This document shows positions 16,792 to 28,551 of a DNA stretch of 64,000 bases, piece by piece; within the stretch, counting starts at the first letter, position 1; each line of letters begins with the position of its first letter. Source of the stretch: Psychrobacillus sp. FSL H8-0483 (GTDB lineage Bacteria > Bacillota > Bacilli > Bacillales_A > Planococcaceae). A program made the position numbers and the translations under genes. The stretch is from NCBI RefSeq assembly GCF_038637725.1, contig NZ_CP152052.1, forward strand, positions 3,145,501 through 3,209,500. The letters run 5' to 3'. The notes under the pieces are model-generated. The model saw only the letters and a list, made by a program, of their open reading frames with translations. It was not told the DNA's origin and made no database searches.

Positions 16792-16802
16792 TAGGCTTGG
16801 AA

Positions 16803-16832
16803 GTTCGTCCGCGGAAAGCGGATTTTCAGCAG
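16803..16832 (-). repeat. Solo half of the hairpin repeat family (arm type 3)
   Basis: The minus strand reads GAAAATCCGCTTTCCGCGGA followed by CGAACTT. This matches the left arm and core of the element at 58720 with the three-base TCG removed. The right half is absent, so it looks like a decayed copy. Confidence 0.5.
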
Positions 16833-16860
16833 ATAACAACACTATCGGTTAACAGAGTCT

Positions 16861-16900
16861 AAAAAAATGCAGGGGCTATCCAATTACGGATAACCCCTGC
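16861..16900 (-). terminator. Terminator of the glycolytic gene row (after eno)
   Basis: Minus-strand GCAGGGGTTATCC / GGATAGCCCCTGC (13 bp, one mismatch) followed by ATTTTTTT. Nine bases after the eno stop; the convergent membrane-protein gene may share it. Confidence 0.9.
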
Positions 16901-16908
16901 TTTCATTA

Positions 16909-19734
<2,826 letters not shown>

Positions 19735-19742
<8 letters not shown>

Positions 19743-20496
19743 TCTCTCCAGCCTCCAACAATTTTAAAAAGGAGTCAACTTGTAAGCTTGCTCCACCTAC
19801 TAACGCACCATCGATATGTTCTTTTGAAAGCAATTCTTCAATATTTTCCGGTTTGACACTTCCGCCATACTGAATACGAACACTGCTCGCTACTTCCTCC
19901 CCAAAGCCATCTAGAATGGTTTCGCGGATAGCCTGGCATACATCATTTGCATCGTCCGCAGTTGCTGTTTTACCAGTACCGATTGCCCAAATTGGCTCAT
20001 AAGCGACAATAGAATTTATCACTTGTTCTTCGGAAAGTCCTTCTAAAGCAGCCATTACTTGCGCAGATACGATGTTTTCTGTTTCATTTTGTTCGCGCTC
20101 TTCTAATGTCTCACCTACACAAATAATTGGAGTTAAATTATATTCAAATGCAGCTTTTACTTTATTATTCACAGAAGCATCTGTTTCATTGAAATATTGA
20201 CGTCGTTCAGAGTGACCAATTACTACATAACTAACACCTAAGTCTTTTAATTGATGACCACTAACTTCACCTGTAAATGCTCCTTCTTTTTCCTCGTGCA
20301 TCGTTTGAGCTCCGATGGAAATAAAAGAATCTTTTGTAACATGAACTAGTTGGTCTAAAAATAGAGCAGGTGCACAAATTACTGCTTCCACCTTGCTGCT
20401 ATCTACTTGTTTTTCTTTTAATTGAAGCGCAAAATCTTTTGCCTCTGCAAGTGTTTTATACATTTTCCAATTTCCTGCAATTACTGGTTTACGCAT
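19735..20496 (-). CDS. tpiA: Triosephosphate isomerase
   Basis: 253 residues. Interconverts dihydroxyacetone phosphate and glyceraldehyde 3-phosphate. Lys11 (GNWKMY), His95 (VIGHSERR) and Glu167 ([12 protein letters not shown]) are at the standard positions. It sits 15 bp after pgk with a GGAGGAGA ribosome site and overlaps gpmI, so it is part of the same transcript. Confidence 0.98.
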
Positions 20497-20511
20497 ATAA
20501 AATCTCCTCCA

Positions 20512-21696
20512 TTACTTATCGTTTAATGCCGATACGCCTGGTAGGTCCTTCCCTTCCATAAACTCTAAAGAAGCTCCTCCACCAGTGGATATATGATCCA
20601 TTTTATCCGCAACTTCAAATTTTTCAACAGCAGCTGCCGAATCCCCGCCACCGATAATTGTATATCCAGTAGTCTCTGCCATTGCATTCGCTACACCCTT
20701 TGTACCGTTTGCAAATGCATCCATTTCAAACACGCCCATTGGACCGTTCCAAATAATAAGTTTGCTGTTTTTAATCACATCCGCATATAAAGCAGCTGTT
20801 TTCGGTCCAATATCTAGTCCCATCCAGTCAGAAGGAATTTGATCGATATCTACCACTTTTGTGTTCGCATCTTTTGAAAACTCATCCGCTACAACTGCAT
20901 CTACAGGTAAATAGAAAGAAACGCCTTTTGCTTTCGCTTTTTCAATAAAAGATTGAGCTAGCTCGATTTTATCCTCTTCTACAAGAGAGTTCCCAATGGT
21001 ATGTCCTTGTGCTTTAGTGAAAGTGTAAGAGAGGCCTCCACCGATTAAAATATTATCCACTTTGTCTAATAAATGATCAATAACGCCGATTTTATCTTTT
21101 ACTTTTGCCCCACCAATAATTGCAGTGAATGGTCGTTCTGGATTGGATAAAGCTTTTCCTAAAACATCTAGTTCTTTCTCCATTAATAATCCAGAAACAG
21201 CAGGCAATAATTTCGCAATCCCTTCCGTCGTCGCATGAGCGCGATGTGCGGCACCAAATGCATCATTCACATATACTTCTGCTAAGCGAGCAAATGCTTT
21301 AGCAAGCTCCGCATCATTTTTCTCTTCTCCAGCATGGAAGCGAACATTTTCTAGTAAAAGAATATCGCCATCTTTCATTTCAGATACAGTTTGTTCCACT
21401 GCTTCCCCAATTGATTCATCTAATTTTGTTACAGGCTTATTCAAAAGTTTTGCTAAATGTTCTCCCACTTGTGTCAAACGTAGTTCTTCTTTTACTTCAC
21501 CTTTTGGACGTCCCATATGGCTAGCTAGGATCACTTTAGCACCTTGTTCGATTAAATAGTTAATCGTCGGTAGCGCTGCACGAATTCGTGTATCATCCGT
21601 GATTCCCCCGTCTTCCATTGGCACGTTAAAGTCTACACGACAAAACACGCGTTTCCCTTGTAAAGTAACATCTTTCATTGTTTGTTTTACCTTCAT
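20512..21696 (-). CDS. pgk: Phosphoglycerate kinase
   Basis: 394 residues from the ATG at 21696, eight bases after AGGAGGC; the longer frame upstream runs into the gap terminator and is not used. N-terminal [11 protein letters not shown], substrate loop [24 protein letters not shown], and nucleotide-binding [15 protein letters not shown] and [13 protein letters not shown] are all present. Makes ATP from 1,3-bisphosphoglycerate. A terminator lies between gap and pgk, so the pgk-eno part can be tuned apart from cggR-gap. Confidence 0.98.
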   Translation of the reverse strand: MKVKQTMKDVTLQGKRVFCRVDFNVPMEDGGITDDTRIRAALPTINYLIEQGAKVILASHMGRPKGEVKEELRLTQVGEHLAKLLNKPVTKLDESIGEAVEQTVSEMKDGDILLLENVRFHAGEEKNDAELAKAFARLAEVYVNDAFGAAHRAHATTEGIAKLLPAVSGLLMEKELDVLGKALSNPERPFTAIIGGAKVKDKIGVIDHLLDKVDNILIGGGLSYTFTKAQGHTIGNSLVEEDKIELAQSFIEKAKAKGVSFYLPVDAVVADEFSKDANTKVVDIDQIPSDWMGLDIGPKTAALYADVIKNSKLIIWNGPMGVFEMDAFANGTKGVANAMAETTGYTIIGGGDSAAAVEKFEVADKMDHISTGGGASLEFMEGKDLPGVSALNDK

Positions 21697-21720
21697 GAGA
21701 TAAGCCTCCTTATGTACTAA

Positions 21721-21760
21721 AAAAATAAGGAGCAAAGGGGGTAAACCCTTGCTCCTTTTA
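21721..21760 (-). terminator. Internal terminator between gap and pgk
   Basis: Minus-strand AAGGAGCAAGGG / CCCTTTGCTCCTT with one bulge, then ATTTTTTT. Partial termination here would give more cggR-gap than pgk-eno message. Confidence 0.85.
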
Positions 21761-21836
21761 CCCTCTCCTATTATAGAGGTTATTTAACTTTCACGCTATT
21801 ATAAAATCAAATACATTTCTTGATACACCGGTAAAA

Positions 21837-22844
21837 TTACAGTCCTTTTTTCATCATAAGTAGCGCAAGGTCGATACAGCGTGCAGAGTATCCTGATTCA
21901 TTGTCATACCATGCTAATACTTTTACCATGTTGTCTCCTAAAACCATTGTGGAAAGTCCATCAACAGTGGAAGATGCAGTGTTTCCATTATAGTCGATTG
22001 AAACAAGAGGAATTTCATTATAATCTAAGATTCCTTTTAATTCATTCTCAGAAGCTTGTTTTAACACAGCATTTAAATCTTCTACGGTTACGTCTTTTTC
22101 TAACTCAGCAACAAAGTCTACAATGGACACATTTGGTGTTGGAACGCGAACAGCCATACCATCTAATTTTCCTTTTAATTCTGGAAGTACTTTTGCTACA
22201 GCCGATGCTGCTCCAGTAGACGTTGGAATCATAGATTCCGCTGCTGCACGAGCTCGACGGTAGTCACTATGTGGTAAGTCTAAAATACGTTGATCATTTG
22301 TGTATGAGTGGATTGTAGTCATCATTCCACGTTTAATACCAAAGTTATCTTGTAATACTTTCGCTACAGGAGATAAACAGTTCGTTGTACAAGAAGCATT
22401 TGATATAACATGATTTGTTTCTGGATCATAATTGTCCGCATTTACACCCATAACAAAAGTAGGCATATCATCTTTAGCAGGTTGAGATAGAATTACTTTT
22501 TTAGCTCCAGCCTCAATATGCTTACTAGCTTTTTCAGTTGTGCTGAAAATTCCAGTAGATTCAATGACGATATCTATTTCTAGCTCTTTCCATGGAAGTG
22601 CAGAAGGGTCTTTTTCTGCGAATACACGAATGTTTTTCCCGTTTACGACTAAATATTCACCTTCAGATGAAACGTCTGCTTTTAATATGCCATGAACTGA
22701 ATCATATTTTAATAAATGAGCAAGCATTGCAGCATCTGTTAAGTCGTTGATTGCTACTACTTCTAAATCTGTTTGTTCTAGAGCTTCTCTAAATACTTTA
22801 CGTCCAATACGTCCAAATCCATTAATCGCTATTTTTACTGTCAT
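21837..22844 (-). CDS. gapA: Glyceraldehyde-3-phosphate dehydrogenase (glycolytic)
   Basis: 335 residues. NAD-binding GINGFGRIGR-type start (AINGFGRIGRKVF), catalytic Cys152 in SNASCTTNC, phosphate-site STGAASAVAKVLPEL, and WYDNESGYSAR near the C-terminus. The partner gene cggR stands 12 bp upstream, which marks this as the glycolytic, CggR-controlled enzyme rather than a gluconeogenic GapB. It oxidises glyceraldehyde 3-phosphate with NAD. Confidence 0.98.
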   Translation of the reverse strand: MTVKIAINGFGRIGRKVFREALEQTDLEVVAINDLTDAAMLAHLLKYDSVHGILKADVSSEGEYLVVNGKNIRVFAEKDPSALPWKELEIDIVIESTGIFSTTEKASKHIEAGAKKVILSQPAKDDMPTFVMGVNADNYDPETNHVISNASCTTNCLSPVAKVLQDNFGIKRGMMTTIHSYTNDQRILDLPHSDYRRARAAAESMIPTSTGAASAVAKVLPELKGKLDGMAVRVPTPNVSIVDFVAELEKDVTVEDLNAVLKQASENELKGILDYNEIPLVSIDYNGNTASSTVDGLSTMVLGDNMVKVLAWYDNESGYSARCIDLALLMMKKGL

Positions 22845-22856
22845 TTTAATTTCCTC

Positions 22857-23894
22857 CTAATTGGTTTGTAATAATAGGTTTATCATTTTATTTGCCGCAC
22901 CCTCATCCGTTACTAAAACGGTTTGTTCTGGTGCTTGTTTAAAGTAAGAAATTAGTGCTTTTGCTTTTTTTGCACCACCTGCTACTGCAAGGAGGTGATC
23001 TATATTTTTTAGTTGCTCTAACTGGACACCTATTGTTCTTATATGGTGAACAGCTTCTCCCTGACCGTTAAAATAATACCCAAAGGATTCGCTAACAGAA
23101 CCTATTTCATTTAATCTCTCTATCTCTTCTTCGTTTGAATTTCTTCTTTTAGCCATCTGGAGAGCGTCTCCGATGCCGTGAATCACAATATTTGTTCGAT
23201 TATATAAGTCCATCATTTCTTGAATAAATGGCTCTTTTTTCATTGTTCTATGTGCTTCTTCACTCAAACTATCCGGTATATACAATGTTCGATAAGAGCC
23301 ATTCATTTTATTGGCAAACGAAGATGCAATTGTATTAGCTTGTAACTGGACATCTTTGCCTACACCACCTCTAGCGGCAATAAACAATAGATTCTTCCAT
23401 TTCGTTGATTCAGGCACATAGTTAGAAATGGATGCGATAGTGGATCCGCCTGTTACAGCAATAATTTTGTCATCTGATAAGATACTTTCCAGATATTTTG
23501 CCGCCTCTTGAGATAAGAGCATAGAAGCGTTAGAGTTAGTATCTACATTTCCAGGTACAATTATCACTGCTTTTATATTTAAATGCTTTGAAAGGGTTTG
23601 TTCGAGTTGTAATCTTCCAGACCATTCTCGAACTACTTCTTTTAGTTCCAGTAGGACAGAATTACCTTCAGATGTGATGGATGCTCCATCTCTTGAAATC
23701 TCAATTAATCCTTGATTTCGCAAAGCATCTAATTCTTTTCGAGATTCTCTTTCAGACAAACCTAATTGTTCCCCAAGAACTCGACGTCCAATCCCCTTCG
23801 TCAATTGAATGGTTTGGAGTATGTGATACCTTTTTTGCAACAACTCACTCATTTCAGGCATAAGCTTGACTTGAGCATGGAGAAAAGAATCCAT
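22857..23894 (-). CDS. cggR: Central glycolytic genes regulator
   Basis: 345 residues, SorC/DeoR family repressor. Residues 20-90 hold the winged HTH (GIGRRVLGEQLGLSERESRKELDALRNQGLIEIS); the remainder is a sugar-phosphate-binding domain with AVTGGSTIASIS and VAGGAKKAKALISYF. In Bacillus, CggR represses the gap operon and is released by fructose-1,6-bisphosphate (established). An operator matching the known spacing lies 21 bp upstream of the ATG, so self-regulation is supported here. Confidence 0.95.
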   Translation of the reverse strand: MDSFLHAQVKLMPEMSELLQKRYHILQTIQLTKGIGRRVLGEQLGLSERESRKELDALRNQGLIEISRDGASITSEGNSVLLELKEVVREWSGRLQLEQTLSKHLNIKAVIIVPGNVDTNSNASMLLSQEAAKYLESILSDDKIIAVTGGSTIASISNYVPESTKWKNLLFIAARGGVGKDVQLQANTIASSFANKMNGSYRTLYIPDSLSEEAHRTMKKEPFIQEMMDLYNRTNIVIHGIGDALQMAKRRNSNEEEIERLNEIGSVSESFGYYFNGQGEAVHHIRTIGVQLEQLKNIDHLLAVAGGAKKAKALISYFKQAPEQTVLVTDEGAANKMINLLLQTN

Positions 23895-23915
23895 ATTTCA
23901 CTTCCTATCTCATTA

Positions 23916-23951
23916 TGACGTTTTTGTCCCACATCGAACTAATTTGTCCCA
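23916..23951 (-). promoter_or_regulatory. CggR operator (double half-site)
   Basis: The minus strand reads TGGGAC-N6-GTTC-N4-TGGGAC-N6-GTCA, the two units exactly 20 bases apart. The published B. subtilis operator is CGGGAC-N6-TGTC-N4-CGGGAC-N6-TGTC, so spacing is kept and both GGGAC boxes are intact. It lies between promoter and cggR start, where bound CggR would block elongation. Confidence 0.8.
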
Positions 23952-24105
23952 TCTGCTCAAAAAAAATAAAATTTCTAAAACAAGCATACAGTATAATATT
24001 CCGAATAGCAATATTTGTGTACTTTTTATCCATCTGCGAAGCAAGGAAAATTGCTGATGACACAACCTGGAGCATTATTTTAGGAAGTATTGAAAACTTG
24101 AAGTG

Positions 24106-24231
24106 TATCTTGCGATTTGGAGTGCCTATCTTGCGAGTCAGTGCTCCTATCTTGCGATTAAGTGCTCCTATCTTGCGATTAAGCGCTCCTATCTTGCGAT
24201 TACGCTTCACTAACTTGCGATTCGCTGAAAA
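24106..24231. repeat. Array of six 21-nt units (TATCTTGCGATT...)
   Basis: Six head-to-tail units of exactly 21 bases, starting at 24106, 24127, 24148, 24169, 24190 and 24211. The first half, TATCTTGCGATT, is nearly invariant; the second half (AAGTGCTCC and variants) drifts. Both strands stay open, which creates frames coding NRKIGAL repeats, but no ribosome site precedes them. Lies between the glutaredoxin-like gene and the cggR promoter. Confidence 0.8.
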
Positions 24232-24258
24232 TTTATAAAAACCAAAAAATCTGGAGCA

Positions 24259-24492
24259 TTATTTGAGCAATGCGTCCAGAAGTGTTACGTAATCTATTTG
24301 ACCGTATTGAATGATTTCATTTTCGAATTCGACGACAGGAATCATTAGCATATATTTTTCATGAAGCTCATCATCTTCTTCTATATTCACTTCATTTATT
24401 TCAAATGAAATATCTTCTTGTACAAGCTTTAGCATCAGTCTGGCATCCTCACATAAATGACAGCCTGGTCTAGTGTAGAAATGGACAATCAT
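24259..24492 (-). CDS. Glutaredoxin-family protein
   Basis: 77 residues beginning MIVHFYTRPGCHLCEDA, a thioredoxin fold with the redox motif CHLC at residues 11-14 and the cis-proline segment MIPVVEFENEII. Small proteins of this kind in Firmicutes (DUF836-like) are likely thiol-disulfide carriers; partners are unknown. ATG at 24492 sits six bases after GGAGG; the longer frame is rejected because it reads through that site. Confidence 0.85.
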   Translation of the reverse strand: MIVHFYTRPGCHLCEDARLMLKLVQEDISFEINEVNIEEDDELHEKYMLMIPVVEFENEIIQYGQIDYVTLLDALLK

Positions 24493-24679
24493 ATTATCCC
24501 TCCCAAAAATCATTTGATACGTTTTTATTATAGTCTTATTGAAGAATAAAATCGTGTGTTATTTTGCACATAGACATATTAAGAGTAACCTATTATACAA
24601 ATTTTTCCCTAAAAAGGTAAAATAAAAGCGATACTTTTTATTTATTCCTTCGTCTATAGCAATAAGGGGAGGTCAGAAG

Positions 24680-25201
24680 ATGGAAATGGAACAGCTATAT
24701 AAAGAGCACAGTGATAGAGTTTACAGCTATATATACTTTCTTGTCCGTCATAGAGAATGTGCCGAGGATCTTACACAAGAAACATTTTATAAAGCATATA
24801 AAGGGCTAGAATCCTTTCATAAGCAGGCTTCAACTGCCACCTGGCTATTAAAAATAGCACGTAATGTGACCTACGACTATTTTCGAAGAAAAAGAGTCAT
24901 CCAATTTTTCTCCTTTGATAAAGAGCATGATGTAGAAACAAACGCACTATCACCAGAGAGCCGATTTGAACAAAAAGAGCAGCTTGCTAGGATGTATGAA
25001 TCCTTAAGTAAGCTAAAAAAAGACTACCAGGAGGTCCTGCTCCTACGCAAGGTACAAGAGTGTTCGATTCAAGAAACAGCCTATATACTGGCCTGGACCG
25101 AGGCAAAAGTAAAGATGAAAATGACACGTGCACTTGAGGCGCTTAAAAAAGAGTTTCATCAGGAAGGAGGTCATGCAAATGGAACCATCAAAAGAATTTG
25201 A
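24680..25201 (+). CDS. ECF-type RNA polymerase sigma factor
   Basis: 173 residues. Region 2 from about residue 5 to 70 (LYKEHSDRVYSYIYFLV, DLTQETFYKAYKG, ATWLLKIARNVTYDYFRRK) and region 4 from 110 to 160 (LKKDYQEVLLLRKVQECSIQETAYILAWTEAKVKMKMTRAL) give the complete two-domain ECF layout. GGGGAGG precedes the ATG by eight bases. It overlaps the next gene, which encodes a membrane-anchored protein, as sigma/anti-sigma pairs do. The subgroup (SigX, SigW, SigV-like) cannot be fixed by eye. Confidence 0.92.
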   Translation: MEMEQLYKEHSDRVYSYIYFLVRHRECAEDLTQETFYKAYKGLESFHKQASTATWLLKIARNVTYDYFRRKRVIQFFSFDKEHDVETNALSPESRFEQKEQLARMYESLSKLKKDYQEVLLLRKVQECSIQETAYILAWTEAKVKMKMTRALEALKKEFHQEGGHANGTIKRI

Positions 25202-26333
25202 TGAGCTTTTTGAGGAAATGAAAGATGTGGAGCGTTCAGATGAAGCAAGGCGTAATACTTGGTTAGCCTTAAAGGGGAGAATGGAAACAAAGAGAAAACG
25301 CAACATATTTCCTGCGTTTATTTCATTGGCAATAGTAGCAATTGCCTCCTTTCTATTCATTACTTTTTCTAATCCCTCTGAGACAGAGCAAACAGCTGAG
25401 CCACTTTCTAATGAAGAGGTGATAAGAGCAGTATTAGAGAGAGAATACAATGGGCCAGATATGGAATTTTTGGGCTTAATAAACGATTGGATGAACCTTC
25501 AAAGCAGAACGGAAGCGAAGAACCAAGAGGAGTATGATCAACTTCTAGAATCAAAGGAATACAAAGACTATATGAATTATTATCAAACCACTTTTGGTGA
25601 ATACTTTACTGAGAACATGCTGACAAAAGCGATTAATTCAGTTTTGGTGTTCAAATATCACTATTACCTAGAGGATACAGATATAGAGATGCATTTAGAG
25701 AACGTGGACATTAAACAGGAGAAAGATCATCCGAATATTTATCGCCCAGTAATAGAGGTTTCCTTAACGAATAGCCAGGGACAGAAAATTTTTCATACAT
25801 TTAGAGAAGAATTTATCTTTTCTAAATCAGAGCCCGGAAAAATAGGGAGATATAATGGAATAAGAGATCCTGAAGGCATTGAACTAAGCGAGAAAATAGA
25901 GAATTTCAGCGTATTTGTTGAAGGTGTAAAAACACCAACTATTCGAGAAACCGTTTCGTTCGACACGCTTTGCTACACTGGTAAGATTTACGAAAATGAT
26001 AATACACAGAAAAATAGCAATGGTTGCACATCCAATAAAAATCAAATAAATTACATTTTGAAAACTTTTGACTATCTACCAATCAAAGAGGCAACAGAGC
26101 AAGAAAGCGGAGAGAGGGCAGGAGCTCTTCCTCAAATGGATAATTATCAAATTTATTTAACAAATGAGATAGATAAAGGAACTACATTATATACTATTAC
26201 AGTATACAAGGATGGAGTGGTGATGTTCGCTCCTGGTTCTGATTTAGGAATTCTTGGCGATACGACTATAGAACCGAATGTTATGATTTATGAAATGATC
26301 AAGCTGACGCTAGATGAATTTGCTGAAAATTAA
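25179..26333 (+). CDS. Probable anti-sigma factor, membrane-anchored
   Basis: 384 residues from ATG 25179, eight bases after GGAGG; it overlaps the sigma gene by 23 bp. Residues 1-42 are cytosolic and charged (FDELFEEMKDVERSDEARRNTW), residues 43-63 a single membrane helix (IFPAFISLAIVAIASFLFITF), the remaining 320 residues extracytoplasmic with two cysteines (DTLCYTG, NGCTSN). This is the topology of a sigma-binding anchor with an outer sensor. The sensor domain is not recognised; the anti-sigma call rests on topology and coupling. Confidence 0.65.
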   Translation: MEPSKEFDELFEEMKDVERSDEARRNTWLALKGRMETKRKRNIFPAFISLAIVAIASFLFITFSNPSETEQTAEPLSNEEVIRAVLEREYNGPDMEFLGLINDWMNLQSRTEAKNQEEYDQLLESKEYKDYMNYYQTTFGEYFTENMLTKAINSVLVFKYHYYLEDTDIEMHLENVDIKQEKDHPNIYRPVIEVSLTNSQGQKIFHTFREEFIFSKSEPGKIGRYNGIRDPEGIELSEKIENFSVFVEGVKTPTIRETVSFDTLCYTGKIYENDNTQKNSNGCTSNKNQINYILKTFDYLPIKEATEQESGERAGALPQMDNYQIYLTNEIDKGTTLYTITVYKDGVVMFAPGSDLGILGDTTIEPNVMIYEMIKLTLDEFAEN

Positions 26334-26378
26334 TATTCAAAAAAATCAAGTGATTGTGGGATAGTATTTTGGTTTGGA

Positions 26379-26422
26379 GAAGCGACCGCTCAACTCCTGC
26401 GGGAAAGCGAGCGGTAAGCTTA
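26379..26422. repeat. Minimal copy of the hairpin repeat family
   Basis: CCGCT-CAACTCCTGCGGGAAAGCG-AGCGG. Read on the minus strand the core is CGCTTTCCCGCAGGAGT, i.e. the left and right cores of the family fused with everything between removed, closed by arms CCGCT/AGCGG. Confidence 0.5.
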
Positions 26423-26506
26423 GGAAAACCTTTTTAAACAATTATTGTCAGGTATTCGACCTTGTCGATAGTCTGAGCCCTATTAAGGGCGTTTTCCATT
26501 TTTGAT

Positions 26507-27322
26507 TTACCATTTGCGTCCTGCTCCGCCGCCTCCGGAGCTACCGCCACCGAAGCCTCCGAAACCACCTCCAGAACCTTTTCCGCCTCCGCCTCCGAAG
26601 CCGCCAAAGCCACCTCCGAAACTACCTGGTCCAAACATTCTTGTACTAGAGCGTCTTCCTCTACCAGAACCACTACCGCCACCTCCGCCAGACATTACCG
26701 TATAAATAAGGTAAATCACAACGATAATCACAATGATAGTAGTAAACGAAAAACCTTCATCCGATGAAGCAGGCTCATTCGGTTCCACTAACTCTCCGTC
26801 CCAGCCATATTCTGTGGCAACTTCATTGTATAACACCTGGTATGTGGAAAGAACCGCATCATCGAAAGATCCTTGGTCCAAATACGGACGCGTATAGTCA
26901 TCAAGAATTCGACCAATTTTTCCATCAGGCAATGCACCTTCTAAACCGTATCCAACTGTAATTGCTATATCACGATTCCCTTCTTTTGTAGGATCCGTTT
27001 CAATAACAAAAAGAACACCATTATTCTTTTCCGCGTCCCCAATACCAAATTCTCGAATGACATCTACACTAAATTGATTCACATCTTGCCCATTCAAGGA
27101 GTTAATAATCATTACGACAATTTCTGCTCCCGTAGCATTATCTAACTGGAGACCTAGCTCCTCTATTTGTTTTTTAGTTGACTGTGATAAATACCCTTCA
27201 TAATCTTGTACATAAGACTCACCTGGAATAGGCATTGGTATATCAGATACAGCAACAGTCATTAATGGAAGAGAAAGAAATAAAAGTAGCGCAACTATAA
27301 GCATTCGCGCAACCTTCATCAT
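26507..27322 (-). CDS. TPM-domain membrane protein (YgcG type)
   Basis: 271 residues. Signal peptide at 1-25 (MLIVALLLFLSLPLMTVAVS), TPM domain at about 35-170 (VQDYEGYLSQSTKKQIEEL, GAEIVVMIINSL, NGVLFVIETDPTKEGNRDIAITVGYGLEG, GKIGRILDDYTRPYL), one membrane helix near 190-208 (FTTIIVIIVVIYLIYTV), then a Gly/Ser/Arg-rich tail of about 60 residues. TPM proteins pair with LemA, encoded immediately upstream (1-bp overlap). Role uncertain; envelope-related phosphatase or assembly functions have been suggested for relatives. Confidence 0.85.
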   Translation of the reverse strand: MMKVARMLIVALLLFLSLPLMTVAVSDIPMPIPGESYVQDYEGYLSQSTKKQIEELGLQLDNATGAEIVVMIINSLNGQDVNQFSVDVIREFGIGDAEKNNGVLFVIETDPTKEGNRDIAITVGYGLEGALPDGKIGRILDDYTRPYLDQGSFDDAVLSTYQVLYNEVATEYGWDGELVEPNEPASSDEGFSFTTIIVIIVVIYLIYTVMSGGGGGSGSGRGRRSSTRMFGPGSFGGGFGGFGGGGGKGSGGGFGGFGGGSSGGGGAGRKW

Positions 27323-27900
27323 TACTCTCCATCTCCTTCAAAATCAACTTTTGGAGCTTCTTTTGCAGCTGCATCTGCTTTAAAATATTCTTTTTCATCA
27401 AACCCGAAAATGGATGCAACAATACTGCCTGGTAATCGTTTTACTTTTTTATTGTAATCAGAAACAATGTTATTATAATCTTGTCTAGCGACCGTTAATC
27501 TATTTTCAGTACCTGCTAGCTCATCCATTAATTGTCGGAAGCTTGCATCCGCCTTTAAATCTGGATAGTTCTCTACAACCACTAATAATCGACTTAAAGC
27601 ACCAGTTAATTCATCATTTGCTACTGCTTGTTCTTCCGGTGTACTTGCTCCCGCTAGTCTAGAACGAGCATCTGCTATATTGCCCAGCACTTCTTCTTCA
27701 TGGGATGCAAATCCTTTTACGGTGTTAACTAAGTTCGGAATCAAGTCCAATCTGCGCTGTAATTGGTTTTCTACTTGTGCATATGCATTATTCACATTTT
27801 CTTCCCCATCTACAAAACCGTTATAGCTCGGTATTAATATAACAGCAAAAATTGCAATAATAACCACGATTATAACAATCGGCCCTAATAACTTTTTCAT
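27322..27900 (-). CDS. lemA: LemA family protein
   Basis: 192 residues from ATG 27900, six bases after AGGGGTG (a GTG three codons earlier lies inside the ribosome site). N-terminal membrane helix (LLGPIVIIVVIIAIFAVILI), then the helical LemA domain: SYNGFVDGEENVNNAYAQVENQLQRRLDLIPNLV-type repeats, ending FGFDEKEYF. LemA proteins are membrane-anchored helical bundles of unclear function that occur next to TPM proteins, as here. Confidence 0.93.
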   Translation of the reverse strand: MKKLLGPIVIIVVIIAIFAVILIPSYNGFVDGEENVNNAYAQVENQLQRRLDLIPNLVNTVKGFASHEEEVLGNIADARSRLAGASTPEEQAVANDELTGALSRLLVVVENYPDLKADASFRQLMDELAGTENRLTVARQDYNNIVSDYNKKVKRLPGSIVASIFGFDEKEYFKADAAAKEAPKVDFEGDGE

Positions 27901-28072
27901 CTTATTCACCCCTGATTAAGTATAGTATGCATGTTCCTTTAATTGTAAAATGTAAAACCTACTAAGGTATACGAAAAAGTTATTAATCGGTTTCATATGA
28001 ATACGATTAATAAACAAGTTGAGCTTTCCTAAATTCCAACATTAGATGTTTTCTAATGGGTTAAACAAGATA

Positions 28073-28119
28073 AACAAAAAAACACATAGGAATATGAATA
28101 CAGCCATCTCTCTACGTGT
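28073..28119 (-). terminator. Terminator of the DUF1761 gene
   Basis: Minus-strand AACACGTAG / CTATGTGTT around a loop of about 20 bases, then TTTTTTT. Its long loop makes it weaker than the others in the window. Confidence 0.6.
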
Positions 28120-28137
28120 TTTACATTTGAAATACTA

Positions 28138-28551
28138 TTATTTCCACAATCCTAAAATTAATCCCATTATCATAAAAGTAACTACATGATATCCAGCATT
28201 AATCAAAAACAATTTCAATGATTTTCTTTCAAACAAATATGTTATTCCCATCGTTGTTGCGACCCAAAAGAGCCCGGCCATGAAGCCTGCTGTTGCACCC
28301 ATCATCGCGTTTCTTTCTGGCCCTAAGAATAGAGCAAGCACAAAGGAAATGATTAAGGAAAATATAAATGAACCTCCAAAGATCTTCGCCATATTAGCAT
28401 TCTTTAATTTTTCTTCATCAAAACCGTTTTCCTTCATCCAAGCCTTTGCAAATAAAACTGAATACCATAGACCTCCAATAACGAAAGCGGATAATCCTGC
28501 TGCTATAACTGCAAAAAAATTAATCGTCTCAAATGATTGCTGAAAATCCAT
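28138..28551 (-). CDS. DUF1761 membrane protein
   Basis: 137 residues with four hydrophobic helices (NFFAVIAAGLSAFVIGGLWYS, IFGGSFIFSLIISFVLALFL, AGFMAGLFWVATTMGITYLF, FLINAGYHVVTFMIMGLILG). The GGLWYSVLFAKAWMKENGF segment after the first helix is characteristic of DUF1761. Function unknown. Start ATG follows GGGGAGAATGA. Confidence 0.85.
   Translation of the reverse strand: MDFQQSFETINFFAVIAAGLSAFVIGGLWYSVLFAKAWMKENGFDEEKLKNANMAKIFGGSFIFSLIISFVLALFLGPERNAMMGATAGFMAGLFWVATTMGITYLFERKSLKLFLINAGYHVVTFMIMGLILGLWK

Noticed and set aside
24106-24231. CRISPR array
   Set aside because: Period is 21 bases with no room for spacers of normal length, units drift at one end, and no cas genes are present.
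23905-24238. Two open frames of about 100 codons on opposite strands with NRKIGAL repeats
   Set aside because: They come from the 21-base array, which stays open in several frames; no ribosome site and no conserved protein pattern.
26434-26705. Open frames rich in Val/Glu/Ala and in proline beside the TPM gene
   Set aside because: They are shadows of the Gly/Ser-rich tail of the TPM protein.
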